Source of the DNA: Sipunculus nudus
Taxonomy: Eukaryota; Annelida; Sipuncula; Golfingiida; Sipunculidae
Assembly: GCA_026874595.1 (NCBI GenBank)
Contig: CM049310.1
Location: 79,229,056 to 79,293,055 of the forward strand
Reading direction: 5' to 3'
Length of the DNA: 64,000 bases
In this document: in pieces, positions 11,905 through 23,934 of the stretch
How positions within the stretch are numbered: position 1 is the first letter of the stretch
Layout of the letters: every line of letters begins with the position of its first letter
Position numbers and translations under genes: made by a program
The notes under the pieces: model-generated
Told to the model about the DNA's origin: nothing
Seen by the model: only the letters and a program-made list of their open reading frames with translations
Database searches by the model: none

Positions 11905-12070
11905 TACTTCCCATAATGAACACGGGCGTTCTTTACATGAACTACTGATGTATTGGCAGAAGCATGAAAATATATACAGTATACCTATTTCTTCCTATAA
12001 TGAACACGGGCGTTCTTTACATGAACTACTGGTGTATTAGCAGAACGTGAAAATATATACAGTATATATA
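11905..12070. repeat. Two-copy tandem duplication, ~80 bp
   Basis: The block beginning ataatgaacacgggcgttct occurs at about 11913 and again at about 11997, both followed by ttacatgaactactg and gaaaatatatacagtat. The copies differ at a few positions. Confidence 0.85.
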
Positions 12071-13039
12071 TATATACTGTTAAAATCATATTGGAAACGG
12101 AGATTGCCTAGGGAATCTTTAAAATGATTAAGTACGAACAGTTTATTTGTTACATCGACAGTCATGTTATACAACTGTAACAGGTCAACGACACCTGGTT
12201 GATCCGGTCAATGGGTTTCTGACCTGAAGCCAACTAGATTGATAGGATGAGTTTTACTCTATGATCTTTTGTCGATACCCAGACGCTCTGCTGTCAGTGC
12301 ATGTATATCTTTACACCGCAACTACGCGTTTATTTCTGTGATCTGGAAATTTTACACAGCTATAAACACTCTTTCATGTATACAATCCCCTATTCACCAA
12401 CAGCTTTGACTGGTGTTGAGAGAAGTAGTGGCAATTATCATTCGCAAAGCACGGACACTAAGAATTGTTGAGCTTACATATTAATCCTAAGGCGCCTTGG
12501 ATGGGATTATGCACTCTTTGACCCGGAGTATCGAACGTTTCCTAGTGACGAATGATCGTGGCAGGGGTATCAGGCTGTCAGCCCGTACAATATATGAATG
12601 TGGGCAAGTGCACTAACAGGCATATTCACATATCAACCTTGGTCATGTTTACTGGTTACATCTCGTATATACAACTTAAACATATTTTGAAGTTTTTTTG
12701 AAGAATTACATCAGGAATTAAGCAGTGTATGGAGAGTTTTATTTTAGCTTTAGGCTATATAACACAGTGGGAGGTACTGAGATATACATATGTAAGTAAA
12801 ATAAGTCATAAGCCAAAATAAAACATCAGTCAAAATCACGAAATGGATCTGAGCAAAAATCAGTATTTAATATACAATTTCATGTACGAAAAATTAAGCC
12901 CCAGATAACAACGCAACAGTTATGTCTTACTTTGAAAACAAATGCACTGAATGTGGAAAAAAAAAAACAGAACAGAATGCGAATACAGAAGTGCCAAAAG
13001 TTAATAAAGTAATCACCAGTTCCAAAGATCGTGGCAATG

Positions 13040-14460
13040 TATGATTAGCTCAGCTGACTATAAGTCATCTGAGCTATAGTCGTGGTCCATTGTCCGTTGT
13101 CCGTCTGTCCGTCCGTCCGTCCGGATGTCCGTCCGTAAGACTGGCACGTTTCGACACCGTTGGACCTACGAATCTGAAATTCGGCATACAGTTAGTTTTC
13201 CCCAAAATTTTTTTTTAATAATGGCAAAAATATAAAATTTGTACCTTAAATTTTGCCCAAATTTGGCCACGGCACGTTTTTTTCCTGTAAGTACTGTGGA
13301 TTTAATTTTCACAGCATGTATACATAAGGATTTAATCTGTTAAAATCTGAAATTTGAAAATAAAAGCTGCAAAATTAGGCTAGTTATTGAATCTTTTTGG
13401 AGGCTCTTGTTGTATTCCCTTACATTGTCAAGCAGTCCACTTTGATGACTGTAGGTCATTCAGTGCACATCTGTATGCTCCCCAGGCTGTTGGCATAATT
13501 TTAGATGTCCCCAAAATCTCCTACCATACCGAAAATTGGGTCATTAGGACTTCGTTCCTTCGAGATATTATGGAAAAAAAACTCCGTTTTCCATAAAAAA
13601 AAGCCATTGTTACACTTCAAGGCTGCCTAATATCGAAACCACTGATCTGTTTTTTTATGGTATTTAGTATTCACATTCTTTCATACATTTTCTATGAACA
13701 TACCAAAAATTAGGTCAGTATTGGGTATTATTTTGAAGTTATGGGCCAAAACATAATGCAATTTTTTAAAAAATCAGGAAATATATTTACTCACCTAACA
13801 TGAGAGAATTACTGAACCTAGAGACTTTTTTTCAGGAATATAACTTTATTTAATCAAGATTCAATTGTTTACCCAAAATTAGATCTGAATTTCGCAAATT
13901 TTTCAAGTTTTTAGCATAAATAAAAAATCAATACCTTAAATTTTGTCCAACTTTGGCACTGTTGATTTAATTTTCACAGCATATATGCATAAGGATTTAA
14001 TCTTTTAAAATCTGAAATTTCAAAGAAATTGATTGGAAAGAATAGCTTTTATTCATGTTTTCATACACCATGTCAAGTGTTGTTTACATCTAGCCCACCT
14101 AGTAGTACAGCCTTCACTTGCATTATGTAACCAACCCCAGGCAGCTTGCCTTGGGTCAGCCTGGCCACTACCAGCAGGCTTCCCCTCTGCCCTGCACTCC
14201 CCCCCCCCCCCCCACAGATGGCGCATAAAGTAGATGAATGTTATTATTTTCTGTATTTGATTCATTCTTATTCTGGGCTATGCTACATTTTAGATTTTGT
14301 ATTGTACCACCAGGGTTACAATGATTAAAGTGTACATTTAATTGTGTCCACAAAGTGGTGTATTGTTATGAAAGAGTGGATGTTCATCAGATAAGTAATT
14401 CCTTACTTCAGAAGAGTAAAAACTTCTCCAGGTGTGAAATTGACTATTAATTCCAGTAAT
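13040..14460 (+). mobile_element. Dispersed element B with palindromic left end
   Basis: Begins with a hairpin-like 'agctcagctgactataagtca' followed by 'tctgagct', then a run of 'gtccgtccg', then 'gttggacctacgaatctgaaat'. The same order recurs at 55525-56460, and the similarity runs for about 1.3 kb, down to 'cacaaagtg(g/a)tgtattg'. Reverse-oriented left ends occur at 930-1075 and 37890-37965. No protein is encoded. A non-autonomous transposable element is inferred; its class cannot be fixed from the sequence alone. Confidence 0.65.
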
Positions 14461-14774
14461 AAATTAAAACTGGGATAGTAATTAGCACAATGATATTGTT
14501 TGTCCCTCATTCAACCAACAGTGTGTATACTTTATTTGAAAAGATGTTTTATTTTATCAAATTTACTTTTATTTTTTTTTTGGTGAATAAAATTAAGCAT
14601 GTTCTGAAAACTCCAATGTGCAAAACTTTTTAATAGTGATTCAAGGAATATTCTTGTAGATGCCATGTTGTGGCATAATTTTCTATTTTAAAATTAAGTT
14701 TAAACATTTATGATTTAAAAATAAAATATATCTGTATGCATAATATGACCCAATATGAGCTACACTCTGGATAT

Positions 14775-14900
14775 ATGATGATTGCAACTTTTGCAACAAT
14801 TCTAATATTTTAACTTATAGTTTCAGTTTTTTACTCTATATATATAATGATTGCAACTTTTGCAACAATTCTAATATTTTAACTTATATTTTCAGGTTTT
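14775..14900. repeat. Two-copy tandem duplication, ~70 bp
   Basis: The block beginning tgattgcaacttttgcaaca and running to 'ttttaacttata' occurs at about 14778 and again at about 14848. Confidence 0.85.
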
Positions 14901-15644
14901 TTTTATTAAAAATTTATAAAACCTATAATAATGATAGAATATTTCTACATCCACCTTCGTGCTGCCCTCACTTTTCCCTTTTCCAGACCCCATCCCAAAG
15001 TCAGCCTCAGTAAGCAAGAACAAGATGAATCAGATATATTCATACTTTAATATTTTGTATAACTATACGTCTATAGGTACCTATGTACATGCCAGAAATT
15101 ATGTCAGTATTGTGTAATATGTAGACATAGTGGGCATCACAATAATGTACCTTGTCAAGACTAAAGAGATATTGTGTCATACAGTCACAAATTCATAAAT
15201 CACTTCATCAGCATAGTTAATCATAACATCATATCTGTCAAATTGAAAGCTTGCAGACTACCATACAATTTAGATCCTTTAACAAATAGCCTTATCATCA
15301 TTCTACTACTGCTTATTACTGCTGTCATTGCGTTGATATTTGCTAAAATATATCATAATTTTCAACCCCTCCTAAATAAATAAAAAATAATCATTATATT
15401 TGACTCTATTAATCCATCAGTCAGGTAATTACATTTATCATTTACTCACATATTACATTACATTCCTTTATAATAGCCCAACATGTCCATGATATTCATA
15501 AACTTTATCGACTCGATATAGTATCACAGTGGAGAAACATTTATAGTACAATCACGATCAGCTGAGCGCCGTGACCCATGGGTCCCTTGTTTTTAACAAG
15601 GAGACGAACCAGACAGAGAAGCATGCGTTTAATTTTGTATTCAT

Positions 15645-16298
15645 GTGCAGGTGCTGAGCTGCCACATGTGTGTGCTTTTTATATTTTTCCTTCCCAATGC
15701 ATCTAATAACAAGACCGAATTTTTTCTTGTTCTAGAGGTTGCATGGAAAAAAAAAATTCTATATTCTTTGTGTTTGACTTATAATGATGCTTTATTTGCT
15801 TTTCTATGTGTTTTCATGCGCTTTATTAGAAAACCTGGTGCAGTTATGACACTTTCGATTCAGTTCGTTAAAAAAACAAGGCATAAAGTTTGTCAAACCA
15901 GACCAGAAGAAGTTTACGCTCGTCCAGCAGTTACAGGTTGCTGTGGTCAAGACCTCAGCCTTGTGCGCTCCTTAAGCACGTTCTCTGAGCCAACAGACGC
16001 GATGCCACACCAAGCCAAGCAGAGAGCCGCGAGAGGCCGCCACCGTACATCCCGAGACGGTGCCCTTTTAGGAAAGCTACAGCATCCACAGCCGCAAAGG
16101 CAGAAGAAACCTTCATTCCCTCCACTGATCCCAGCAGCGGAGACCCAGCTATGCCATTCGAGAGCCGAACTCGATCTTGTGAACGACAGTGTTTCGACAC
16201 GCATCGCCTTTATACTTGCAGTTTCGGCCATTTGGACCGTATTCACCAGTTTACCCAGTTATGCAAGTTTTAGCAAGTACTCGTCATCAGCAGCATAA
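15645..16298 (+). other. Long ORF of unknown meaning (217 codons)
   Basis: Open from an ATG at 15645 to a stop at 16298. It is the longest ORF with a normal, non-repetitive composition outside the assigned exons. The middle part (about 15900-16200) is markedly richer in GC than its surroundings and is open on the opposite strand too. No domain, signal peptide or repeat family was recognised. It lies inside the large intron of gene 1. It may be a transposon remnant or chance; no function is proposed. Confidence 0.2.
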
Positions 16299-17739
16299 AG
16301 TTTGTGAAATGTAAAGATAATTTAATCCTCGCAGTTTGCCACCGTCATGTCCCTGTTCTTATTTATTTCTTCTGTCAATTACACCATCGCGAACTGGTCC
16401 TTTTTGAAACATTCTTTCATAAGAACCATTTCGACTTGACCCCCCTCTAATTGTTCTATCCTTATCTAATTGTTCTCTTAAATACTCAAAAGCATATCCG
16501 CTTCCCATTGTGCAATCAGTACCACTCTCGCATTATCATTATCACCATCCCAATATGTCCCGCTGCAACTGTTCTGTCATTTCCTCCGACAGGTGTCTCT
16601 CCTTGCCATCCTTCCCCTCGAATTGTTTTCTCAGTACCACATCCACATTCTAATCCTGCTCCATCTATTCAACATTTACATTCAACGGATGTATATTCAC
16701 CGTCAACAGGATTAAACAATAAATGCACGGAATTGCGGATCCGGCATGTGGATAAAATTAATTATACTTTTTAAATAAGGTGAGATTCAATATGCGCGGA
16801 TCCGGCGGGCGGAATGCAAATGAGGCAAAACGAATCGCTACATTCTGTATTCTTGGGAATGCAAACCTCCGCCACATGTTTGTAATCACTTATTCAGCTA
16901 ATATTCTTAGGTCCATTCCTGCATAGGTGACAGTAAATTTGTTAATATTCCTTGAGACCGCTCATGAATTCGGATCATACGCCGTATCTACAGCAAAATC
17001 TGACCGATTCTTATTTGATCCATTTCCGAAACGTCCTGCTAATTTCAATAGAGTGTATTCATGATTGCGTGAGGTATGTTGTAATTAAAACACACAAACA
17101 CACACATCGGGGATGAAATCCTTCCCTCCCGGCGGAGGCTTATATAGCATACCGGCAGGTCCGTTACATATGAAACCTCTCAACATGAGCTCCGCATTCC
17201 ACGTTCTGCTTACCGCATGCCGTGCATATGGAATCTATGCTTTAAGCCAACAGAAGGGATCGCTGCATGAAGCTACATTTTTTTCCGGTCCCGCATGGTA
17301 TCCCGGAGCGACACAGAGAAAATATGCATGTTGCTGTGCAGTCCGCATGCGACATTCTCTATATATTGAATCTCAGCTTAGGCCTCTTTATATTCATTAA
17401 GTTCCGATTGGTATCTGACCGTCTTCTAGTTTGATGTTCATTATGAACATTGCAACCTGATTCTCTTCGAGTTGTTCATTTATGTTCCGTTCAATGTACC
17501 TGTGCTCCTTCAGGTGGTTTAGCCTTACCACTCATCCATTTGTCACTTAATGTCCCTTAAGTACCTGACTGGCATATTCCACTAGCATATCCTTACAATC
17601 GTTGTAGTCTGAACATCTTCACATCTTACTATTGTATTCACCTTCGCGGGCCGATCTTCTACTTGTTGTATTCTTACGAATACCATAACCCTTTCTCCGT
17701 AAAAAGGCTCATTATGACCAATACCGTGACTTCCTCCTC

Positions 17740-18320
17740 GTCCTGAACCCCTTCCTGGTTTGTTCGCCTCACCTTCGCCACGCCCTGATCAACCCGAGTT
17801 TGTTCACCTTTATCCCCATCGCGGTTTAGCCCTCCCAGGTATGTCCACACTTACCTATATAACAGCCCGACCGCTCCATCTTTTTATCACCCTTAAATCC
17901 ATGGCGGCCGGACTCCATCTGGTTTACCTCCTTTGAAGCATGACCGTCCCAGGTTTGTTCATCCTTAACTCCATCACAGCCTGTCTAGGTGTCACCCTTA
18001 ACTGCATCACGGCTAGCCTGTCTCTTCGAGGTTTGTGACCCTTAACTCCATGGCGGCCGGACTCCAACTGGGGCGTCAAGTCTTACCTCCTTTGCAGCAT
18101 GACCGTCCCAGGTTTGTTCATCCTTAACTCCACCACAGCCTGTCCCTCCCAGGTTTTTCACCCTTAACTTCATTGCGGCCGGACTCCATCCGTGTGCGTC
18201 TATTCTAACCTAAATTACAACATGACCGGACCAGGCTTTTCATCCTTAACTGCATCACAGTATGTCACTCCAAGGCTTGTTCGACCTTCAACTGCGGCCT
18301 TCAATTTTCTGCATTTCTCT
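17740..18320. repeat. Degenerate tandem repeats of 'cccaggtttgttcatccttaa'-type units
   Basis: Phrases such as tttgttcatccttaactcca, 'tcacagcctgtc', 'atggcggccggactccat' and 'gcatgaccgtcccagg' recur several times in the same order, so a composite unit of roughly 150 bp with internal sub-repeats is present. Not recognised as a known element. Confidence 0.65.
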
Positions 18321-18389
18321 TTCTGCTCAACCATATGTTTACCTTTTATACCTTGTTGTAACATCTCCAATATATTCAGGTCCACACGC

Positions 18390-18391
<2 letters not shown>

Positions 18392-18461
<70 letters not shown>
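18392..18461. repeat. (AT)n microsatellite
   Basis: About 35 TA dinucleotides. ORFs here that read I-Y-I-Y on both strands are artefacts. Confidence 0.92.
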
Positions 18462-18462
<1 letters not shown>

Positions 18463-19132
18463 CAATGAGATATTTCAATATTCGTTTAGATTTACAAAAA
18501 CAGTTCCTTCACTCTTCCCTCACGTATCCTGATTAACCTCCTTGCAATATGAATCTTTCATATTTTGCTTATCATTATGACGTTTGATTTAGTCCATGAA
18601 GGCACAGTATCGCTAATGTTTTAGTGTCTGCCCCCCCCCCCCGAGTTTAACCTGACTAGCATTAATAACGAGAAACTTTCCCAGGCCGATTTAATCGAAT
18701 ATATATAAAACTCTTATTTGAATATTCAGAGTTCTATTGATTCGGGCAAGAACTTCCCGCGATAATAAACGAGGGGAACAATAAAAAAGGGCCCATTAAA
18801 AAACTAACCTCTTCTAGTTGTGACTTATAGGACTGGCTATGACTGATCGTTTCAAATGCAAACTTCAAAATTCAAATTTGTTACATTTCACATCCACATG
18901 CTTACAAAATATTACTTATATCGTGAATTCCTTCCCAAAAAACATATTTATGTATTTTGCTTTGAAACAATTCCTATCGTACATCTTTGAATTATGGTAT
19001 GTCCTTACTAATACTGAAATCGAATCTGTTTTAAGTCAGTGAAACACTTGCAACTTCATATTCCAAAAGTTGGTCCTAGACAGCAGCATATCCAGAAGTT
19101 GGTTTAATTATCTTTCAAATGACTTATTTCAG

Positions 19133-19329
19133 TTATAAGAAAATCTGGTTGTCCCTGGCAAAGAATTCAAGCAGCGGGCAGTACGTGTGGCCAGATGGAA
19201 GTGTACCGGTCTACGCCAGGTGGAAGAACTCGGGTAGAACCAAAGACTGCGTGATATTAGACAGCGGATACCTTGAAGACGAAACCTGCACCGAAAAATA
19301 CGCCTATGTTTGTCAAAAGACATTAAATG
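19133..19329 (+). CDS. Gene 1 exon: second half of C-type lectin domain
   Basis: Acceptor atgacttatttcag, donor gtaata at 19330; 197 nt, phase 2-1. Joined to 3177 (or to the last microexon) the protein runs through KIWLSLAKNSSSG, YVWPDGS, ARWKNSG, KDCVILDSG and ETCTEKYAYVCQK. These are the CTLD landmarks W.GL, W.DG, W..., C and the final YvC.k. The canonical EPN/QPD and WND calcium-sugar motifs are missing, so classical Ca-dependent sugar binding is not supported. One N-x-S site (NSS) is present. Confidence 0.8.
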
Positions 19330-19993
19330 GTAATAAGGTTTTTATAATAAATCTATAAATATTTCTCCAATTATATATCTCAAATATGAGGTAATACAGT
19401 ACATGTACATGTATTACAATTTACATATTTACATCCATAATCATGCTAAATCCAGAAGCTACCACAGATGGAAAGAAGTCCTTTACTGCAACTTGTCAGA
19501 TAAACAAACGTCCTCGGACTGATTATAAGTATTAGCGGTACTAATGCCACCCGTGACATCCGGGTTTTGCGGAGTATGTTTAAGGGAACCCCACCCCCAA
19601 CGAGCGGTTTCGAAAACTTGGAAAACTAAACCAGTCAGGGTTCTATAAGAGATGCGACATGAAAGTACTCCGAAGACGACATGCAAGGGGGGATTTATAA
19701 TTTATTTGACGAGAGACTTTAGGGGCAGGGCAACGTTTAACGGCACAGCTTCAAGCGGAATAACTTTTTCTCGATGAAACCCGATTTCTCACATTCAATT
19801 GTGAAACGCTAATCAGATTAGAAGTAGACTCGCGCCCACGGAAACTTCAATCTGAACGCCATACTTTTTTCACGCAATACTGCTTTTGATATTTTAAAGA
19901 TAAGCACATATTCATATTGTTTATCACTAATTTCATCCCTTGATTAATTTTGGCAAACTATGAAAAAGAAAATTGTCTTATACCTTGTTACAG

Positions 19994-20698
19994 CTACAGT
20001 GACGACAGAGCAAACGTCCACTCAAATTACTACAAAGATCTTGGCCTCTACTCCAACCCAGGCTGAGACTACAACTGAAGCCACAACCTTTACCCCTACC
20101 CAGGCTGAGACTACAACCGAGGCCACGACTTCTACCCCAACCCAGGCTGAGACTACAACCGAGGCCACGACCTCTGCCCCTACCCAGGTTGAGACTATAA
20201 CCGAGGCAACAACGCCTACCCCAACCCAGGCTGAGACTACAACCGAAGCAACGACCTCTACCCCATCCCAGGCTGAGACTACAATTGAGGCCACGACCTT
20301 TACCCCTACCCAGGCTGAGACTTCAACCGAGGCCATGATCTCTACCCCAACCCAGGCTGAGACTACAACCGAGGCCACGACACCCACCCAAACCCAGGTT
20401 GAGACTATAACCGAGGCAACAACGCCTACCCCAACCCAGGCTGAGACTACAACCGAAGCAACGACCTCTACCCCATCCCAGGCTGAGACTACAATTGAGG
20501 CCACGACCTTTACCCCTACCCAGGCTGAGACTACAATCGAGGCCACAACCCCTTACCCAACCCTGGCTGAGACTACAACCGAGGCTATGACCTCTACCCA
20601 AACCCAGGCTGAGACTACCACCGAGGCCACGACCTCTAATCCAACTCAGGCTGAGAATACGACCGATATTACCACCATAGCAGTACAGACGACAACAG
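19994..20698 (+). CDS. Gene 1 exon: mucin-like Thr/Pro-rich repeat stalk
   Basis: Acceptor ttataccttgttacag, donor gtaaat at 20699; 705 nt, phase 1-1, one uninterrupted frame. After about 18 residues it consists of fifteen 42-bp units (20050-20679) encoding variants of TPTQAETTTEATTS, then a short TIAVQTTTG. Dense Thr with Pro is the hallmark of O-glycosylated mucin-type stalks, which would hold the CTLD away from a surface or matrix. Units 4-7 recur as 9-12, showing a recent 210-bp duplication, so length polymorphism is expected. The opposite-strand ORF is a shadow. Confidence 0.8.
20050..20679 (+). repeat. 42-bp coding minisatellite, 15 units
   Basis: Each unit is close to 'acccaggctgagactacaac' plus 22 more bases (14 codons). 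Two 210-bp blocks (starting at 'gttgagactataacc' near 20189 and 20399) are almost identical, which indicates unequal exchange of five units. Confidence 0.9.
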
Positions 20699-22525
20699 GT
20701 AAATCAGGAATTATTATTTTTTGTTACGTTTTAATATACGCCTTTGGTGTATATTAATTGAAAGATATACTATATTGTTTATTTTCATAAGAATATATCT
20801 AGATGAATAAATTAAATCAGTGTTTGAGTTATAGACCAAACAAAACTTTTGTAAAATTAAAAAAAAATGTATATTAATTGCCAAAATGACGTATAATACA
20901 CATTTTATATACCTGTGCTTATGGGAATGTGCGGGTTCCTAATATTATAACTCAAATATGTGTTAGAACTTGACAAAGGACATGGAAGACTTTACACAGA
21001 CTTCACAGGTACTGAGCATGTGTATGACATGTTTTGTGTGCAAATGTAAACCTTTTGTTACTGCAAGTCGTTTGGAGTGTGCATGCTTTTGATGAAGATT
21101 ATAATATGGAAGAATATGTTTCCGTTTCGATGTTAGCATGAAAGTATGGTTTGTGTGAAACAAAATAGCATTGATATGACGGTAAGAATTACATAAAAAG
21201 ATGACAAACGTTTGATGCTGCTTAGGCAAAGTAAAAGGTATGGTTCTCAGGCATTTTCCCCTCCAAAGTTCAGTGCGGACGGGCGATATTTTATTTTTAT
21301 CCTTTTTTTCGATAAAAAGTCATCAAATCAGGGAAAAGCACGAAAATAACAGAATTTGTTTACTAAAAGCACTACATAACAAAGGAAATGTGATCAAAAT
21401 TGTATTATTTCATCTTCTTGAAAAATGAAAATCAGAACTTTGGATGCGGGGTGTTAAAATTGACGCAGGCGGTGCCTGAGAACCATACCTTTTATTTTTT
21501 TGCCTTATACTCTCCTCTTTGCTTGTCCTGTATGGGACATCAGCTGCCAGTATGTCTGTGCAATATAATACTGAATCATGCAATTAAAAATAGGAAAATA
21601 CCCAGATGCAGGAAAATGTGTCCATCTTCGATCGACAGGCACCTGATGAGCGAATTTGGTACCATAAGATCTGAGATTTTACCTGAGGTACGGAATCAAT
21701 ACATGTATGGTTAAAGACAGGGAATGAATTGAATAGAAAATTTCGTATGTGCTCTGCTCGTGTTGTCTAATTATAATTTTTCGGTACTGTTTAATACTTT
21801 GCAGAACTTTGTAGCGGGTAACAAAGGTGAAACTGAGAAGAAACAAGACGTAATTATAGAAGTGACTATTATAATGCACCATATAGATTTGAAGGAATTA
21901 TCAATACGATTGGATGAATTATTGTTGTTTCAGTTCCATTTTATTTTATTTGCAGTAGATTACTAAACGGGTAGTAGCATTTTTTCACCGACTATTTTAA
22001 TATGAAACTCAGGATGAACTGGCACATTGATTCAAATGTTGATTCAATTTTTTATCTAGACCAGGTTACTTTTTTATTTTCCGGTCAGTCCTTTCAAAAT
22101 AATTATGTCCCTACCTTTAACTAGAGTTCCGAAAAATATTTTTTTTAAGACCGCAAGAAAATCACTACATATGGATCCATCTGTGTAACTCATTTTTTTT
22201 CTTTGAAATATAATAGGGTTCCCATATTTGGGATCCAGATTATCATGGTCAGAAGCGGATCCTGAAGGGGGGATACGCACCCGCTGTGTCCATTTTTTAA
22301 ACCGCTGAACCTTTCTTTAAGTGTTCAAGACCATGTTTTTTGGCCTGAACCTTTTTTATTTAAATTTGTATTAAGTCCTCCTGGGGTGGACCCCTCCTTC
22401 TCCTACAGCCTTGATCCGCCCTTAATGGTCCTTAATTCAAGTACACCTCGTTGTATTCAGTTCATCTGATCCCTGTATGCCTCTATGGATGTTAGAAAAG
22501 TAACATTGTCTTGTTATATCCTCAG
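20699..22525 (+). other. Intron of gene 1 with a MITE copy
   Basis: Contains the MITE copy at 21233-21495; near 22250-22420 there is a 'gcggatcctgaagggggga' segment of a type that recurs near 27965, 32515 and 47905, each in 'gcggatccaggat'-like context. Otherwise nothing recognisable. Confidence 0.5.
21233..21495 (+). mobile_element. MITE copy with long inverted ends
   Basis: Left end aaaaggtatggttctcaggc, right end ggcggtgcctgagaaccata then ccttttattttt. The interior shares 'ttcgataaaaagtcat', 'atcagggaaaagca' and 'aaaagcactacataacaaagg' with the copies at 5490, 24336 and 41092. Cleanest copy in the window. Confidence 0.8.
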
Positions 22526-22681
22526 AACCTAAGTTTTCAGATACCTGTTTAATTTTGTTCGGAGCGCCGAAGCTTTTATGGATACCTAACAAGAAGTTGC
22601 CTGGACAAAAGGGCAGGATTACAGCTGTATATTCTGACAGAATGAATCCTTTGGTACTGTCCATTTTCCTGAAACAAAAAG
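22526..22681 (+). CDS. Gene 1 candidate exon, unrecognised 52-codon module
   Basis: Acceptor tgtcttgttatatcctcag is strong, donor gtaaga at 22682; 156 nt, phase 1-1, matching the exit phase of the mucin exon. It reads E-P-K-F-S-D-T-C-L-I-L-F-G, then PKLLWIPNKKLPGQKGR, then DRMNPLVLSIFLKQK, alternating hydrophobic strands with one Cys, which suggests a small beta-rich module rather than a membrane span. The open frame runs only six codons past the donor to a TAA, so it could also be a terminal exon. I do not recognise the family. Confidence 0.4.
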
Positions 22682-22885
22682 GTAAGATAATCATCGGTTA
22701 AACAGAATACAGTTGCATATCAATAGTGAAGTTAAATGAATTGAACTGTCACATGCCTTTTATACAAAACTGATATTTTTTTTTGAATTTTTATGTTTTA
22801 AAGGAGTAACAGTGTGATCAAACATTACCATCTACAATTAGTGGCGAGAAATCCCAGATCAACCGTCCCTGCACATTCAACACAG

Positions 22886-22980
22886 AATTTACAGTCGATT
22901 GGGGAGATCTTGATGAGTGGTTAAATAACTGTGCCATGCATCATGGTTTGTTTGATATAATAATGAAATCTGTACTGTGA
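22886..22980 (+). CDS. Gene 1 possible terminal exon (weak)
   Basis: Entering in phase 1 after 'attcaacacag', the frame reads E-F-T-V-D-W-G-D-L-D-E-W-L-N-N-C and continues to a TGA at 22978. It fits the exit phase of the exon at 22526-22681, and both pieces together would hold two Cys. The acceptor tract is mediocre and no canonical AATAAA follows closely. It is offered as the best local candidate only. Confidence 0.22.
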
Positions 22981-23353
22981 CTTTAAGTGACTCAGAAGTT
23001 TTCCTCATAGATACTGTTCAAAATTGGAAATATGAATAATTTATTCACATCATTTGATCTTTTACACCTAGTCGGGGGCGGAAGTCCACTGTATTGGTGT
23101 TTACCTTGCCGCTGGCTGCATGTGAATTGACCGGTTTACTGCTTTGTTATATACCTACGTCGATCGAGGGGTCCCATTGTCAGTGGGGTCATCCAAGGGC
23201 AGTTTGTGGTAAAAGGAAGTAGCTCATACAATAATTAATATCATTCGAAGGTCTATATCGATAAATACAACACACATAAAGACCTCCTATGATTACAGTC
23301 ATCTAAATACCTCTTACGATTATGGCAGTCGTGTTAAGACATCTAGCAACATC

Positions 23354-23374
23354 AATATATACATATATACATAT

Positions 23375-23408
<34 letters not shown>
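23354..23408. repeat. (AT/AC)n microsatellite
   Basis: Imperfect tatacatatatac start followed by about 15 pure TA units. Confidence 0.85.
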
Positions 23409-23410
<2 letters not shown>

Positions 23411-23934
23411 GTTTAAATCGGATTTTTACGAGCATGAGAAGAAATAACGACACATTTCATCATCGCCTTGAAATATTGTCTTGTCAAATAGAAAAAAAAA
23501 ATCTGTATATAATATTTATAATATAAAGATATGACTTGTTCAGGCACAGGATAACATTCAAGTTACTTTGTATGGGCCTCACAGTTGATCAGGACACTCC
23601 ATTATAAAGCACTCAATATATGGGTACAAGAAAATTCCAACACGCCGAATAAGCCTCGTCTCGGGGGCCGAACGCACGTTCTCCGAGGAAATCTACTGAA
23701 GAAGAAATTTGTGATTCCCAATAACTATTTACTTCACCACGAAGCAGCTTCTCCTGAGATTATGTTATCATTTGTTTTACTGACCTAAGATAATTTGAGG
23801 GACCCAGCCTTTATAGTATGATCCCTGGCCAGACGTTTAGAAAACGTGCGGGGACAATCCACCGCATAACCGCTGTGTGTAATACCAGTTTTGAAATGCG
23901 CGAAAATAATTGATAGGTGCTTATGATGAACATT

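Larger units (their letters stand above)
11363..19132 (+). other. Intron of gene 1, right part: repeats
   Basis: Contains a tandem duplication (11905-12070), a dispersed element with a long right part (13040-14460), a local duplication at 14775-14900, an ORF of unknown meaning (15645-16298), degenerate tandem repeats (17740-18320) and a TA-repeat (18392-18461). The stretches 12.1-13.0 kb and 16.3-17.7 kb show nothing recognisable. No further in-phase exon with good signals was found. Confidence 0.55.
1924..22681 (+). other. Gene 1 span: PAN - C-type lectin - mucin-like stalk protein (5' partial)
   Basis: This is the span of a multi-exon gene read from phase-compatible exons: PAN 1924-2175 (phase 1-1), CTLD first half 3006-3177 (1-2), four optional microexons (2-2), CTLD second half 19133-19329 (2-1), mucin-like repeat exon 19994-20698 (1-1) and a 52-codon exon 22526-22681 (1-1). 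Extracellular modules bounded by phase-1 introns are the usual animal arrangement. The product is inferred to be a secreted or membrane-tethered lectin-like protein. The signal peptide is not in the window and no certain membrane anchor was found downstream, so both ends are open. Role in immunity or adhesion is inference from domain families only. Confidence 0.7.

Noticed and set aside
12190-12205. 'acctggttgatccgg' resembling the start of 18S rRNA
   Set aside because: Only about 13 bases agree; the following sequence does not match rRNA.
18192-18536. ORFs reading I-Y-I-Y across (AT)n tracts (also 47898, 50236, 58734)
   Set aside because: Purely compositional translation of dinucleotide repeats on both strands.
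20022-20546. 174-codon minus-strand ORF rich in V-S-A-W-V-G
   Set aside because: Shadow of the 42-bp coding repeat; the plus frame has matching splice sites and a known type of stalk.
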